DNA of 64,000 nucleotides from Terriglobia bacterium (GTDB lineage Bacteria; Acidobacteriota; Terriglobia; Acidiferrales; UBA7541): NCBI GenBank assembly GCA_020073605.1, contig JAIQEW010000005.1, positions 124,001-188,000 of the forward strand. The letters run 5' to 3'. Made by a program: the position numbers and the translations under genes. Numbering within the stretch: position 1 is the first letter of the stretch; each line of letters opens with the position of its first letter. Positions 34,401 to 43,338 of this stretch are shown one piece after another. The notes below the pieces were generated by a model. The model was not told where the DNA came from and ran no database searches. It worked only from the letters and a program-made list of their open reading frames with translations.

Positions 34401-34961
34401 GTGAGCACTACAGTGCGCAGCGAGACCGGGCCGTATCGACCAGAGTTGCTCGTGCAAGTACATGTGGCCGAGTATCAAGCGCTGATGGAGAGGCTGACGA
34501 ATTGGATTACTCTTCAGTGTTCTCTTTGGGCCGTGTTCGTGTTCTATCTCGCGCTCGTCGCGCAAGTGTGGCAGTCGTTCCAGAACAAGTGTTTGCTGGT
34601 ATGGGTAAGTGTATTCATCTTTGAGGTTGTGGAACTGTATTGGTGCTACTGGCAAATGGAGACATACCGAAATGTTGCATACGTCGAAAAGGTGCTGCGC
34701 CCCTTGGTCGAATCTCAGGTTGGCCATTCGCCGTTTTGGCGGTATGAGCGACACATAGCGTGGACGAGAGGCGAAGGTTTCATATGGTGGGAGTGGTCGA
34801 ATGTTGTCTATCCCGTCCTCGTGCTTGGCGCAGCCGCGATCTGGCGGCGTCCGTGGTCTGCTTGGGACAGTCTAGGGCTGATTTTTGCTGTGCTGATGTA
34901 TGCTGGTGTGGTCGTGGTGGCTGTCGACATGCTGAAAACGCGCCGCAGTATTTTTCGGTAG
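34401..34961 (+). CDS. Hypothetical four-helix membrane protein
   Basis: 186 aa, no recognised family. Four hydrophobic segments: about 33-56 (LWAVFVFYLALVAQVW), 63-85 (LVWVSVFIFEVVELYWCYW), 130-148 (VVYPVLVLGAAAIW) and 155-178. A Trp-rich cytoplasmic or periplasmic loop (HIAWTRGEGFIWWEWSN) separates helices 2 and 3. GTG at 34401 is chosen because GGAGG lies 5 nt upstream; a GTG at 34395 overlaps that site. It is divergent from the beta-helix protein and shares its less GC-rich composition. Confidence 0.6.
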   Translation: MSTTVRSETGPYRPELLVQVHVAEYQALMERLTNWITLQCSLWAVFVFYLALVAQVWQSFQNKCLLVWVSVFIFEVVELYWCYWQMETYRNVAYVEKVLRPLVESQVGHSPFWRYERHIAWTRGEGFIWWEWSNVVYPVLVLGAAAIWRRPWSAWDSLGLIFAVLMYAGVVVVAVDMLKTRRSIFR

Positions 34962-35064
34962 TTGACGGGGCCGGTCGACCCGGCCTTCGCCTGTATCCTC
35001 GGGTGTTGCACGCTGTTTGCCCCTGTGCTACTTTCGCTCGCGGACGATTCTTGAGCGATTCCCA

Positions 35065-35904
35065 GTGAAAACCAGCGATTTGTTGAAGCCCGCCAGCCGC
35101 GAGGAAGCGCAGCTTCTCGAAAAACTCGATCCCGACCGGCTCCCCAAACACCTGGCCGTCATCATGGACGGAAACGGCCGGTGGGCCGAGAAGCGGCACC
35201 TGCCGCGCATCGCGGGGCATCGCGCGGGAGTGAAGGCCGCCCGGGAAGTGATCGAGACGTGCGCGCGGCTGCACCTGCGTTGCCTGACACTCTACGCCTT
35301 TTCGCTAGAAAACTGGCGCCGCCCGCAGGCCGAAGTCGATTTCCTGATGCGGCTGCTTCGTGAATACCTGAAGCGCGAGCTGCCTTCGATTCACAAGAAC
35401 AATATCCGCTTGCTCGTGATCGGCCGCTCCGAACAGCTTCCCGAGGGCGTGCGGAAAGACATTGACGAAGCCATGCGCGTCACCGCGCGTAATACCGGAA
35501 TGAAGCTCGTGGTGGCGCTCAACTACGGCGGGCGCGCCGAGCTCGCGGACGCCTTCAACGCCCTGCTCGACCACGTGCGCGCGCACGGCCTCTCCGCTTT
35601 CCACGCCGACGAGCAGACGATCTCCGACCACCTCTACACGGCCGGGCTTCCGGACCCCGATCTCCTGATCCGCACGAGCGGCGAGATGCGCGTGAGCAAT
35701 TTCCTGCTCTGGCAGATCGCCTACGCGGAAATCTATGTGACCGAAACGCTGTGGCCCGATTTTTCGCGGGCGCGTTTGCTCGAAGCGCTGGTTGATTTTC
35801 AGAGCCGCGAACGGCGCTACGGTGGGCTGGGATCCGGCAAGGGCCGCGCGGGTTCGGGCGGCAACGGCAACCCGAAGCGCTCCGGGCATCCGGTGCGAGG
35901 CTAG
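35065..35904 (+). CDS. uppS: Isoprenyl (undecaprenyl) diphosphate synthase
   Basis: cis-Prenyltransferase that makes the C55 lipid carrier for cell-wall polymers. The catalytic segment VIMDGNGRWAEKRHLPRIAG is present, followed by CLTLYAFSLENWRRPQAEVD and PDLLIRTSGEMRVSNFLLWQ, all diagnostic. GTG start at 35065 (279 aa). The C-terminus carries a Gly/Arg-rich tail. cdsA begins 6 nt after the stop, the common uppS-cdsA order. Confidence 0.96.
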   Translation: MKTSDLLKPASREEAQLLEKLDPDRLPKHLAVIMDGNGRWAEKRHLPRIAGHRAGVKAAREVIETCARLHLRCLTLYAFSLENWRRPQAEVDFLMRLLREYLKRELPSIHKNNIRLLVIGRSEQLPEGVRKDIDEAMRVTARNTGMKLVVALNYGGRAELADAFNALLDHVRAHGLSAFHADEQTISDHLYTAGLPDPDLLIRTSGEMRVSNFLLWQIAYAEIYVTETLWPDFSRARLLEALVDFQSRERRYGGLGSGKGRAGSGGNGNPKRSGHPVRG

Positions 35905-35910
35905 CGCGGG

Positions 35911-36768
35911 ATGCTGGCTCGCATACTCACCGCTGCTGTCCTGATTCCGGCCGTCATTGCGCTCGTGTGGTGGGGGCCGCTTGCGCTGCTGGCCGCCGCC
36001 GCGGCGTGCGTCGCGATTCTGGCCCTTGTCGAGTTCTTCCGGCTTGGGGAGCGCGTGGGTCTGCGCGCATTCCAGAAGTGGACCATCGCCTGCGTTGCCG
36101 GACTCTTCTACGCGCAGTATTCGACCGGCCTCGTCGAAACGCACTCTTTGGCGGGAGGCATTTCCATTGTCCGCGACGCGGCGGGCGGGACGCTTTCGAT
36201 CGAAGCGCTCCTGCTGATTTTCGTTTTCGGGGCCGCGGGAATCGGGCTTGCGACGCGACGGCCGCTGCACGATGTCTTGCCCGCGATTGCGATCAGTTCT
36301 GCGGGATTGCTGTTCGTGGCGTTGCCGTTCAGCTACCTGGTCCGCATCAGTGAGATCGAGCGCGTGGGCCGCCAACTGGTGCTCCTGACGCTTTCCATGA
36401 TGTGGGCGGGGGATACGTTCGCCTATTTTGTCGGGCGCTCGATTGGGCGACTGCCGATGGCTCCGGCGCTCAGCCCGAAGAAAACCTGGGAGGGAGCCTT
36501 CGCGAATTTGGTCGGCTCGCTGCTGGTCGCGGTCTTATTCGAGCACTGGATGCATGTGGATATGCTGAGCCTACTGATAATCGCGGGCCTCGCGAATATT
36601 GCAGGGCAGGCGGGAGACTTGATTAAGTCGGCTTACAAGCGAGGAGCCGCCGTGAAGGATTCGGGGACGCTGCTGCCCGGGCACGGCGGCGTGCTCGACC
36701 GGATCGACAGCCTTATTCTTGCCAGCCCGGTCGTGTGGATCGCCTGGCAGTGGTTGGCGTCGCGCTAA
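35911..36768 (+). CDS. cdsA: Phosphatidate cytidylyltransferase
   Basis: Membrane enzyme forming CDP-diacylglycerol from phosphatidate and CTP. It is 285 aa with about eight hydrophobic helices. The C-terminal signature KSAYKRGAAVKDSGTLLPGH followed by GGVLDRIDS is complete, including both Asp residues. Directly follows uppS, so lipid-carrier and phospholipid synthesis are cotranscribed. Confidence 0.95.
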   Translation: MLARILTAAVLIPAVIALVWWGPLALLAAAAACVAILALVEFFRLGERVGLRAFQKWTIACVAGLFYAQYSTGLVETHSLAGGISIVRDAAGGTLSIEALLLIFVFGAAGIGLATRRPLHDVLPAIAISSAGLLFVALPFSYLVRISEIERVGRQLVLLTLSMMWAGDTFAYFVGRSIGRLPMAPALSPKKTWEGAFANLVGSLLVAVLFEHWMHVDMLSLLIIAGLANIAGQAGDLIKSAYKRGAAVKDSGTLLPGHGGVLDRIDSLILASPVVWIAWQWLASR

Positions 36769-36787
36769 CGCGAAGCGCGAGCCAATC

Positions 36788-37102
36788 CTATTCCGACGGG
36801 CCGCCGGCAAACAGCCGCCCGATCGCCACGAGTACGATAGCTCCGACAGTCGCCGCCGCGAGGCTGCCCCAGAATCCCCAGGGCAGGATTCCCAGCCGCG
36901 TAAAGATCCAGCCGCCGATCACCGCACCGATCAGCCCCAGAACGATATTCGTGATGCAGCCGTATCCGCGCCCGCGCGTGATTTTTCCGGCAATCCATCC
37001 GGCAAGAAGTCCGATAACGATCCAAGCGATGAAGCCTTGCGCATGCACGCCGATGAAGATGCCGTCCGGCGCAGCAAGGATTGCTGCCAGGTGACCCATC
37101 AT
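36788..37102 (-). CDS. GlsB/YeaQ/YmgE-family (transglycosylase-associated) membrane protein
   Basis: Small 104-aa membrane protein with three hydrophobic helices. The family pattern is clear: WIVIGLLAGWIAGKITRGRG, YGCITNIVLGLIGAVIGGWI and a final helix AAATVGAIVLVAIGRL. These proteins are often stress induced, and their mechanism is unknown. It is slightly longer than the usual 80-90 aa because of an N-terminal extension. It lies 18 nt downstream of the agmatinase homologue on the same strand. Confidence 0.9.
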   Translation of the reverse strand: MMGHLAAILAAPDGIFIGVHAQGFIAWIVIGLLAGWIAGKITRGRGYGCITNIVLGLIGAVIGGWIFTRLGILPWGFWGSLAAATVGAIVLVAIGRLFAGGPSE

Positions 37103-37120
37103 GAGAGCGCTGCCTCCGCG

Positions 37121-38011
37121 CTACGCTTTACAAAAGACGTAGCCGAGGCATTTATACACCAACTTGGCCGCAAGAAGGTCGGAGGAGAGGCCGCCCGGAT
37201 GGGGCAGAAGACCGACGACGTCGAAGCCGACGATCTTCTTGTGGTCGGCAACGGCGCGCAGGAGCGATGTGACTTCATGCCAGGCGAGGCCGCCCGGCTC
37301 CGGAGTTCCCGTGGCGGGCATGATGGACGGATCGAAGCCGCCGAGGTCGATCGTCAGATAGATGGTTGCGCCCAAATCGTCGAGCACTTTCGCGATCCAG
37401 CTTTTGAGAGGGGTGCGCGCGATATCCTTGGCCCAATAGATCTTCGTTTGCAGTTGCGGGAGCGCCCGCGCCTCTTCGGCTGAAATCGAGCGAATACCCA
37501 CTTGCACCGCCGGGCACGTCTCGACCACGCGCCGCATCGTGCATGCGGGGCTCGCGGCATAGCCCTGATACTCGTGGCGCAGTTCGGCGTGCGCGCCGAT
37601 GTGCAGCACGTTCAGGCTTTTGTACTTTCTTGCGACGGCGGAAACCAGCGGCGGCGTCAGCGCGTGCTCGCCTCCGAGACCAACGGGGAACTTGTTGTCG
37701 TCGAGCAGGCCGACCGCGGCCGTATAGAGTTCGGTGATCACTTCGCCGAGCCCGCCATCCATCGTGTCGATGGGAGGCAGAGTGTGAATGCCGATTTCCT
37801 TGTACGGCTCGGTCTCAAGCTCTTCGTCGTAGAGCTCCATGCCGCGGCTGGCGGCCAGAATCGCGGACGGGCCGTTTCGCGCACCCGGCTGGAGCGAGGT
37901 GGTGCGCTCGAGCGGCACCGGAAAGATGACGGCGCGCGAAGTCTCGTACCGGGAATGCTCTTCCGGGATTCCGCCGAAATTGTCCGGCGGCACAGGTGTG
38001 TATCGGCTCAT
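37121..38011 (-). CDS. Agmatinase/ureohydrolase homologue with degenerate metal site
   Basis: 296-aa ureohydrolase-fold protein. Its closest pattern is agmatinase, which converts agmatine to putrescine plus urea. GLGGEHALTPP keeps the first metal His (H116). In HIGAHAELR the usual DAHAD Asp residues are G139 and E143 (H141 retained). In TIDLGGFDPS the usual DxD is D222 and G224. The substrate-loop His appears as Pro (ASPACTMRR). About half of the dimanganese ligands are therefore missing, so activity is doubtful. The neighbouring pyruvoyl arginine decarboxylase would supply agmatine. ATG 38011 chosen; an upstream extension to 38119 is not family-like. Confidence 0.85.
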   Translation of the reverse strand: MSRYTPVPPDNFGGIPEEHSRYETSRAVIFPVPLERTTSLQPGARNGPSAILAASRGMELYDEELETEPYKEIGIHTLPPIDTMDGGLGEVITELYTAAVGLLDDNKFPVGLGGEHALTPPLVSAVARKYKSLNVLHIGAHAELRHEYQGYAASPACTMRRVVETCPAVQVGIRSISAEEARALPQLQTKIYWAKDIARTPLKSWIAKVLDDLGATIYLTIDLGGFDPSIMPATGTPEPGGLAWHEVTSLLRAVADHKKIVGFDVVGLLPHPGGLSSDLLAAKLVYKCLGYVFCKA

Positions 38012-38191
38012 CGTCGGTTCATGCTTCCTTGGAGAGATTTGAGCGCTTCGATCGTTGTTAGACAACGTTACCTGCGGGCTGCGAGGATGGCAAAGAAAAA
38101 GGGGCGTGGCGCTTCGCATGTAGCACCACCCGGATAGGGCGGTTTCGCGCGGATTGTTTGGGAAGCGGTTGAAACGGGCGGGCGGCTGTAA

Positions 38192-38749
38192 CTAGTCGTC
38201 TTCGCCGAGCAGGATGGCCGCGGCGAGGACGGTGGTCCACAAGCCGCGCTTGTCGCCAACAGCCGACTGCGTGATGTTCATCGTGCGGACAATCTTGTTC
38301 GAGATGCGATAGACCTCTTTTTTTTCGTCCCAGGAAAGATCGGGATCGAACTCGACGTTAAGGGTCGTCGCGAGCATCTCGGCCGCGAGCTCTTCGGTGT
38401 ATTCGCCGGCGATCTCTTCGCTCTCGCCAAAGGAATGGTGCTCGGAAAGGTATCCGTACATCGACTTATCGGCCGGCAGCGCCAAACCAACGCCTGCGGC
38501 GATCAGGCGGTGCGGCTCTCGCGTCTGATTCTCGCTGATGACCGTGAAGGCCACCTGGCCGGGCTTCAAATGCTTGAGCCCTTCGCTGCGCGAGATGAGT
38601 TTGCAATAGGGAGGGAAGATCGACGAGACGCGAACGATGTTGCACGCCGCAATCCCTGCGTTGCGCAAGGCGAGCTCAAAGCTCGACAGGCGCTCGCGGT
38701 GCTTTCCGACTCCCTTGGTGAGAAAAATGTTCTTCGCGACGAACGCCAT
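38192..38749 (-). CDS. Pyruvoyl-dependent arginine decarboxylase
   Basis: Converts arginine to agmatine. The 185-aa proenzyme self-cleaves at a Ser-Ser pair to generate the pyruvoyl group; here VRVSSIFPPYC places it at Ser42-Ser43. Other family segments are KGVGKHRERLSSFELALRNA, GQVAFTVISENQ, GVGLALP and the late GLWTTVLAAAI. Gene order with the agmatinase homologue (180 nt downstream) suggests a polyamine function. The gap 38012-38191 holds no gene. Confidence 0.93.
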   Translation of the reverse strand: MAFVAKNIFLTKGVGKHRERLSSFELALRNAGIAACNIVRVSSIFPPYCKLISRSEGLKHLKPGQVAFTVISENQTREPHRLIAAGVGLALPADKSMYGYLSEHHSFGESEEIAGEYTEELAAEMLATTLNVEFDPDLSWDEKKEVYRISNKIVRTMNITQSAVGDKRGLWTTVLAAAILLGEDD

Positions 38750-38934
38750 GTGCCGTGCCGGTTTGCGGTGCCTCTCGTTTTCTGAATCGGAAAGATTGGC
38801 GCTCGAAAATTAACAAGCACGCGCAGTGATGTCAACTCATTTCACAGCTCTCGATGATTGCAGTTGTGTGAAGCCCGGCGGCGGGACAGGCGAGCGCAGC
38901 ATCCGAGCGCCCGGGAGGCAGAGTCCGAAGAGCG

Positions 38935-39471
38935 TCACTCCTTGTTGCAAAGCAAAATGCAGGGAGCAAGCGCGTCGGAAATCGTTTTCAGCTCGCGGAG
39001 CTGGGGATGCGTGAAGTCCGGACCGGCGTCGGCCTGGACCTTGCCCTTCCGGGAAACTTGCACGACACCGATCACCTTGTTCGCCGCCATGATGGGCGAG
39101 CTCATGATTTTTTGGATCGGGTCGCCGCGCAGCTCCTCGGTGATCGGCACGGCTTCGAAAACGGACGCGTGGGGCACCACGCTGAAGTGGTTGATGAGCT
39201 CCGGGCGCCTTTCGCGAAAGGTGCGGGCCGCCAGTGCATTCGCGCTCGATAGGGGAATTTGCCCGACGGTCCGCAGATTATCCGGCGCGAGGAACCTCAG
39301 CGATCTTTCGTCGGGCGTGAGCCCGAGGATAGCCACTTCGTGCGGCTGCACGGCAAAATTCTTGCTGATCAACTCGACGGCGCGGTTCAGCTGAACGGAT
39401 TCGCCATTGCCGCCCGTGCGGGTTGCGTCGGCCGCCCACTTCTTCAGTTCGCCGAGATGTTCGCTGGCCAT
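38935..39471 (-). CDS. GAF-domain protein
   Basis: 178-aa protein consisting mainly of one GAF domain. Typical features are the N-terminal helix with LNRAVELISKNFAVQPHEVAIL, a central RTFRERRPELINHF, and SSPIMAANKVIGVVQVSRKG near residues 123-142, the usual late GAF strand. No fused output domain is present, so it may bind a small ligand for another partner. The gap 38750-38934 to the decarboxylase gene holds nothing recognisable. Confidence 0.75.
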   Translation of the reverse strand: MASEHLGELKKWAADATRTGGNGESVQLNRAVELISKNFAVQPHEVAILGLTPDERSLRFLAPDNLRTVGQIPLSSANALAARTFRERRPELINHFSVVPHASVFEAVPITEELRGDPIQKIMSSPIMAANKVIGVVQVSRKGKVQADAGPDFTHPQLRELKTISDALAPCILLCNKE

Positions 39472-39671
39472 AGTCGTGGCGCGATTTACTGGACGCGCAT
39501 CTTCACACAGGATACTACCGCCGAGGTTTTGCCCACAGACTGCTCGCGGGATGTGTTCGCGTGGTGCAACTCAGCCGGGAATACCCGCCAGCGCCGGACT
39601 GCCACCGCCGGTTCGAGTTCTGATAGACTTTTGCGGGCCGGCCCGCACAGGAGTTCAGGCCCGGAGGGATT

Positions 39672-40829
39672 TTGGCGCTGTCAGCATCTGGCTCGCAATC
39701 AGGCATCTCCTCCAGGGCTCGCGATCTGCATTTCCGCTCGATCGTCATCGACACGCACGCCGACACGACGCAGCGCCTCATCTTCGACAACTTCGATCTG
39801 GGCGCGCGCCATGCGGATGGCTCGATTGATATCCCAAGGATGCGCGAGGGCGGGTTGGGCGCGATCTTTTTCGCAATCTGGGTGCCGGCGACCACCACAG
39901 GGCGCGGTGCGGTGGAGCGCGGGCTGGGCCAGATTGCGGCGGTCCGCCGCCAGGCAGAGCTGCATCCGAATGACCTGGCGCTCGCGAAAACGGCGGACGA
40001 CATTCGCCGGGCGCGCGACGCGGGCCGAATCGCTCTCCTGATCGGAATCGAAGGCGGCCACCTGATGAATCACGACCTCGGAGTGCTTCGCGAATATGCG
40101 TCTCTCGGCGCGAGCTACATGACGCTCACGCACACGCGCAACACCGATTGGGCCGATTCCTCGACCGATAAGCCCGCGCACAACGGCCTGAGCGATTTCG
40201 GAAAAGACGTAATCCGGGAAATGAACCGCCTCGGGATGATCGTGGACATCTCTCACGTTTCCGACAAGACGTTCGATGATGTGCTCGAATTGAGCGAGGC
40301 GCCGGTTTTCGCTTCGCATTCCTCCTGCCGGGCGATTTGCGAAGCTCCGCGCAATCTTTCCGACGGCGCGATCGAAGCTCTTGCGGCGAAGGGCGGCGTG
40401 GTGCAAATCAATTTCCACGTGGGATTCCTGAGCCGGGAATTCCGCGACGCGGAGAAGGCGCAGCCTCACCTCGAGACGCAGGTCGATTCGGAAACGGCAA
40501 GGCGCTGCGGAGAAAACGTGGCCTGCAAGCTGCTCGAATCGGATAGAATCATGCGCGCGTGGATGGCGGATGGGAAGCTGCCCCGCGTCGAGTGGTCGAA
40601 GATCATCGAGCACATCGATCACGCCGTGAAGGTGGCCGGGATCGACCACGTCGGATTGGGCTCCGATTTCGACGGCGCCGTAATGCCCTATGGCATGGAA
40701 GACGCTTCGCATCTGCCCCGGATCACCGAGGCGTTGCTTGAGCGCGGTTACGTCGAAGAGGAAATTCAGAAAATTCTCGGTGGCAACACGCTCCGCCTCA
40801 TGCAAAATGTGGCGTCTGCGACCAAGTGA
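39672..40829 (+). CDS. Membrane dipeptidase (peptidase family M19)
   Basis: Zinc dipeptidase related to renal dipeptidase, 385 aa. The metal HxD is in VIDTHADTTQRL, the bridging Glu in LLIGIEGGHLM, and further ligands in IVDISHVSDKTF and FASHSSCRAICEAPRN; GLGSDFDGAV completes the fold. TTG start at 39672 preceded by GGAGG with good spacing. No signal peptide is evident, so it may be cytoplasmic. The cyclophilin gene follows after 17 nt. Confidence 0.93.
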   Translation: MALSASGSQSGISSRARDLHFRSIVIDTHADTTQRLIFDNFDLGARHADGSIDIPRMREGGLGAIFFAIWVPATTTGRGAVERGLGQIAAVRRQAELHPNDLALAKTADDIRRARDAGRIALLIGIEGGHLMNHDLGVLREYASLGASYMTLTHTRNTDWADSSTDKPAHNGLSDFGKDVIREMNRLGMIVDISHVSDKTFDDVLELSEAPVFASHSSCRAICEAPRNLSDGAIEALAAKGGVVQINFHVGFLSREFRDAEKAQPHLETQVDSETARRCGENVACKLLESDRIMRAWMADGKLPRVEWSKIIEHIDHAVKVAGIDHVGLGSDFDGAVMPYGMEDASHLPRITEALLERGYVEEEIQKILGGNTLRLMQNVASATK

Positions 40830-40846
40830 GGGAAAGGAATCATCGC

Positions 40847-41563
40847 ATGAAGCGCTTTGCCGTTTCGTTCTCGCTGTGCATCATGGCTGCTCTTGGGCCG
40901 GCCGCTCGCGCTGCGCAGGCGCCGTCCGCGACGCCTCCCGCAGCACCAAAGGCTCCAACTACCACACCTCCAAGGACAACACACATGACGACCGATCCTG
41001 CTTTGTTGCACCCGGCCACTCTGACTGCAAAGGCCCCGGATGTTTTCAACGTTCAGTTCACGACCACGAAGGGTGATTTCGTCGTGGAGGTCACGCGCGC
41101 GTGGGCTCCGCTTGGCGCCGACCGCTTCTACAATCTCGTCAAGCACGGATTCTTCACCGATGCCGCGTTCTTCCGCGTCGTGCCCGGCTTTATCGTTCAG
41201 TTCGGCTTGAGCGCGGACCCGGGCGTCAACAAGGTTTGGCACTCCGCCAACATCAAGGACGATCCCGTCACGCAGAGCAATCGTCCCGGGACGATCACTT
41301 TCGCCACCGCCGGCCCGAACACGCGGACGACACAGCTCTTCATCAATTTCGGCAACAACGCACCCCTGGATCGCCAGGGATTCTCTCCCTTCGGCCGTGT
41401 GACTTCCGGAATAGACGTTGTCCAGAAGCTCTACGCGGGATACGGAGAGCAGCCCGACCAGGGCTCGATCACGGCACTGGGAAAGGCTTATCTCGATAAG
41501 AATTTCCCCAAGATCGACAGCATCCAGAGCGCAAAGATTGTTTCGCCCGCACCGGCGCAGTAG
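40847..41563 (+). CDS. Exported cyclophilin-type peptidyl-prolyl isomerase
   Basis: 238 aa with a Sec signal peptide (MKRFAVSFSLCIMAALGPAARA) and a Pro/Thr-rich linker. The cyclophilin domain (about 70-215) shows GDFVVEVTRAWAP, FYNLVKHGFFTDAAFFRVVPGFIVQFG, and TTQLFINFGNNAPLDRQGFSPFGRV, the standard active-site strands. ATG 40847 is chosen because AAGGA lies 8 nt upstream and the signal peptide starts there. Probably folds proteins in the periplasm. Confidence 0.93.
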   Translation: MKRFAVSFSLCIMAALGPAARAAQAPSATPPAAPKAPTTTPPRTTHMTTDPALLHPATLTAKAPDVFNVQFTTTKGDFVVEVTRAWAPLGADRFYNLVKHGFFTDAAFFRVVPGFIVQFGLSADPGVNKVWHSANIKDDPVTQSNRPGTITFATAGPNTRTTQLFINFGNNAPLDRQGFSPFGRVTSGIDVVQKLYAGYGEQPDQGSITALGKAYLDKNFPKIDSIQSAKIVSPAPAQ

Positions 41564-41587
41564 CGCAGCGGTGCGGCATCGGCGCCA

Positions 41588-43174
41588 ATGAGCGAGGCTC
41601 GAGTCGCTGAATTCGGAGGGCGCTCCGCTGCGGGGGTGCGAGGCCGCGAAGTGGCGGTGAATGCCACGGCCATCCTCGCGGGCCTGGCCGCCGCGAGGCT
41701 GCTGCTGCAATTCGCGGGGATTCGCCACTACGGCTTTTTTCGCGACGAGCTTTACTACATGGCCTGCGGCGAGCATCTCGCCTGGGGGTACGTCGATCAG
41801 CCGCCGCTCATCGCCGGGGTCGCCTGGCTCGTGCGGCACGCGCTGGGCAGCTCCCTCGTCGCGATTCGGATCTTGCCGGCTCTCGCAGGCGCTGCTGTTG
41901 TCTTTCTGACCGGTGTGCTCGCGCGCGAACTCGGCGGTGGCCGCTTCGCCCAATTTCTTGCCGGCGTCGCGATTCTGTTTGCGCCCGCCTATCTCGCGTT
42001 CGATAGTTTTCTCTCCATGAACGCCTTCGAGCCGCTCCTCTGGCTGCTTTGCGCTCTGATTGCGATCCGCATCGTGAAAGGGGCGTCTCCGAAGCTGTGG
42101 CTTGCGTTCGGCGCGGTCGCGGGCGTGGGCTTGGAAAACAAACACACGATGCTGGTCTTCGGCCTCGCGGTTGTGGGCGGACTGCTTTTGTCGAGTGAGT
42201 GGAGAATCTTCCGTTCCAGGTGGATCTGGATCGGCGGATTGATCGCGCTCGCGCTGTTTCTTCCGAACCTTTTGTGGGAAGCACGGCACGGATGGCCGCA
42301 GATCGAAGTGGTGCGCAATGCCCAGCTTCACAAGAATCTGCCCATATCTCCGCTGCAATTCATCGGCGACCAGGTCGCATTCCTTCATCCCTTGGCCTTC
42401 CCGGTCTGGGCCGCGGGGCTGATGTGGCTTTTGTCAGGGCGGGAGACAAAGCGATTCCGGTTTTTCGGCTGGGCGTATTTAACCGTCATGGCAATCTTCA
42501 TTTTGTCGCACGGAAAGTCGTACTACGCTCTGCCCGTCTATACATTGCTGATGGCTGCGGGCGGAGTGGCGATTGAGCGGTTTTCGGAGAGCCGCGCGCG
42601 TCCCTGGCTGCGAGTCGCGTTTCCGGCTCTGTTGATTCTCGGTGGCCTGGTCGCGGCGCCGTTTGGCGTGGCGTTACTTCCGGTGGATGTGTTTCTGCGC
42701 TACGCGCGCGCGTTGCCCTACTCGCAGGTGGCGAAGACGGAACGGGACGCATTGCAGGCCGAGCTCCCGCAGCTCTACGCGGATATGTTCGGGTGGGACA
42801 ACATGGCTTCAACGGTGGCAGGCGTCTATCACTCCCTGCCTGCGGCGGAGCAACAGAGCTGCGCGATCCTCGCGGGGAACTACGGAGAGAGCGGCGCGAT
42901 CGATTACTACGGTCCGGCGCTCGGCTTGCCCAAGTCGATCGGAGGGCACAACAGCTACTACTACTGGGGGCCGCGGAGCTATTCCGGCTCCTGCGTGATT
43001 GTCTTCGGCGAGCGCTCCGGCGATTTCACCAAGCTGTTTGACGACGTGCAGCTCGCCGCCACGATCACGAGTCCGCACGCCATGCCGAACGAGCAGTCCG
43101 TGCCGGTGTACATCTGCCGCAAGCCGCGCGCTCCGCTCTCCGTCCTCTGGCCCAACTTCAAAATGATTATCTGA
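41588..43174 (+). CDS. Glycosyltransferase family 39 (ArnT/PMT-like) membrane protein
   Basis: 528 aa with about ten hydrophobic helices and a periplasmic C-terminal domain. The first loop carries the acidic catalytic motif in FFRDELYYMACGEHLAWGYV, followed by DQPPLIAGVAWL, as in PMT-type transferases that use polyprenyl-phosphate sugars. The uppS product would supply such carriers. Acceptor unknown (protein or lipid). ATG at 41588. Confidence 0.9.
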   Translation: MSEARVAEFGGRSAAGVRGREVAVNATAILAGLAAARLLLQFAGIRHYGFFRDELYYMACGEHLAWGYVDQPPLIAGVAWLVRHALGSSLVAIRILPALAGAAVVFLTGVLARELGGGRFAQFLAGVAILFAPAYLAFDSFLSMNAFEPLLWLLCALIAIRIVKGASPKLWLAFGAVAGVGLENKHTMLVFGLAVVGGLLLSSEWRIFRSRWIWIGGLIALALFLPNLLWEARHGWPQIEVVRNAQLHKNLPISPLQFIGDQVAFLHPLAFPVWAAGLMWLLSGRETKRFRFFGWAYLTVMAIFILSHGKSYYALPVYTLLMAAGGVAIERFSESRARPWLRVAFPALLILGGLVAAPFGVALLPVDVFLRYARALPYSQVAKTERDALQAELPQLYADMFGWDNMASTVAGVYHSLPAAEQQSCAILAGNYGESGAIDYYGPALGLPKSIGGHNSYYYWGPRSYSGSCVIVFGERSGDFTKLFDDVQLAATITSPHAMPNEQSVPVYICRKPRAPLSVLWPNFKMII

Positions 43175-43246
43175 GGATGGGCGGTCTGGCCAGGATCGTC
43201 GGCGCCGATACGCTTTAGCAGCTCGTAAAAGTCCCTATTTGCATGG

Positions 43247-43270
43247 CCTCAGGGGTTAAAACCCCTGAGG
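43247..43270. repeat. Perfect palindrome, 11-bp arms
   Basis: CCTCAGGGGTT and AACCCCTGAGG around a 2-nt AA loop, between two convergent genes. Probably a REP-like element. Confidence 0.8.
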
Positions 43271-43278
43271 GAAAGGGA

Positions 43279-43317
43279 CAACTTACGGCGGGGCTGAAGC
43301 CCCGCCCTTCCAAGTTG
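43279..43317. repeat. Nested inverted repeat, REP-like
   Basis: GGCGGGGCT and AGCCCCGCC (43287-43306) form a 9-bp stem, and outer CAACTT (43279-43284) pairs with AAGTTG (43312-43317). It follows the neighbouring palindrome after 8 nt in the same convergent gap, so the pair may also act as a bidirectional transcription barrier. Confidence 0.8.
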
Positions 43318-43338
43318 CGGGGCATTTTCAACCAGCTG

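Noticed and set aside
34969..34985. GGCCGG/CCGGCC hairpin as terminator before uppS
   Set aside because: The stem is short and no T-run follows.
40766..42388. 540-codon open frame on the minus strand
   Set aside because: Overlaps the cyclophilin and GT39 genes, which have clear domains; the translation is Arg/Glu-rich without motifs.
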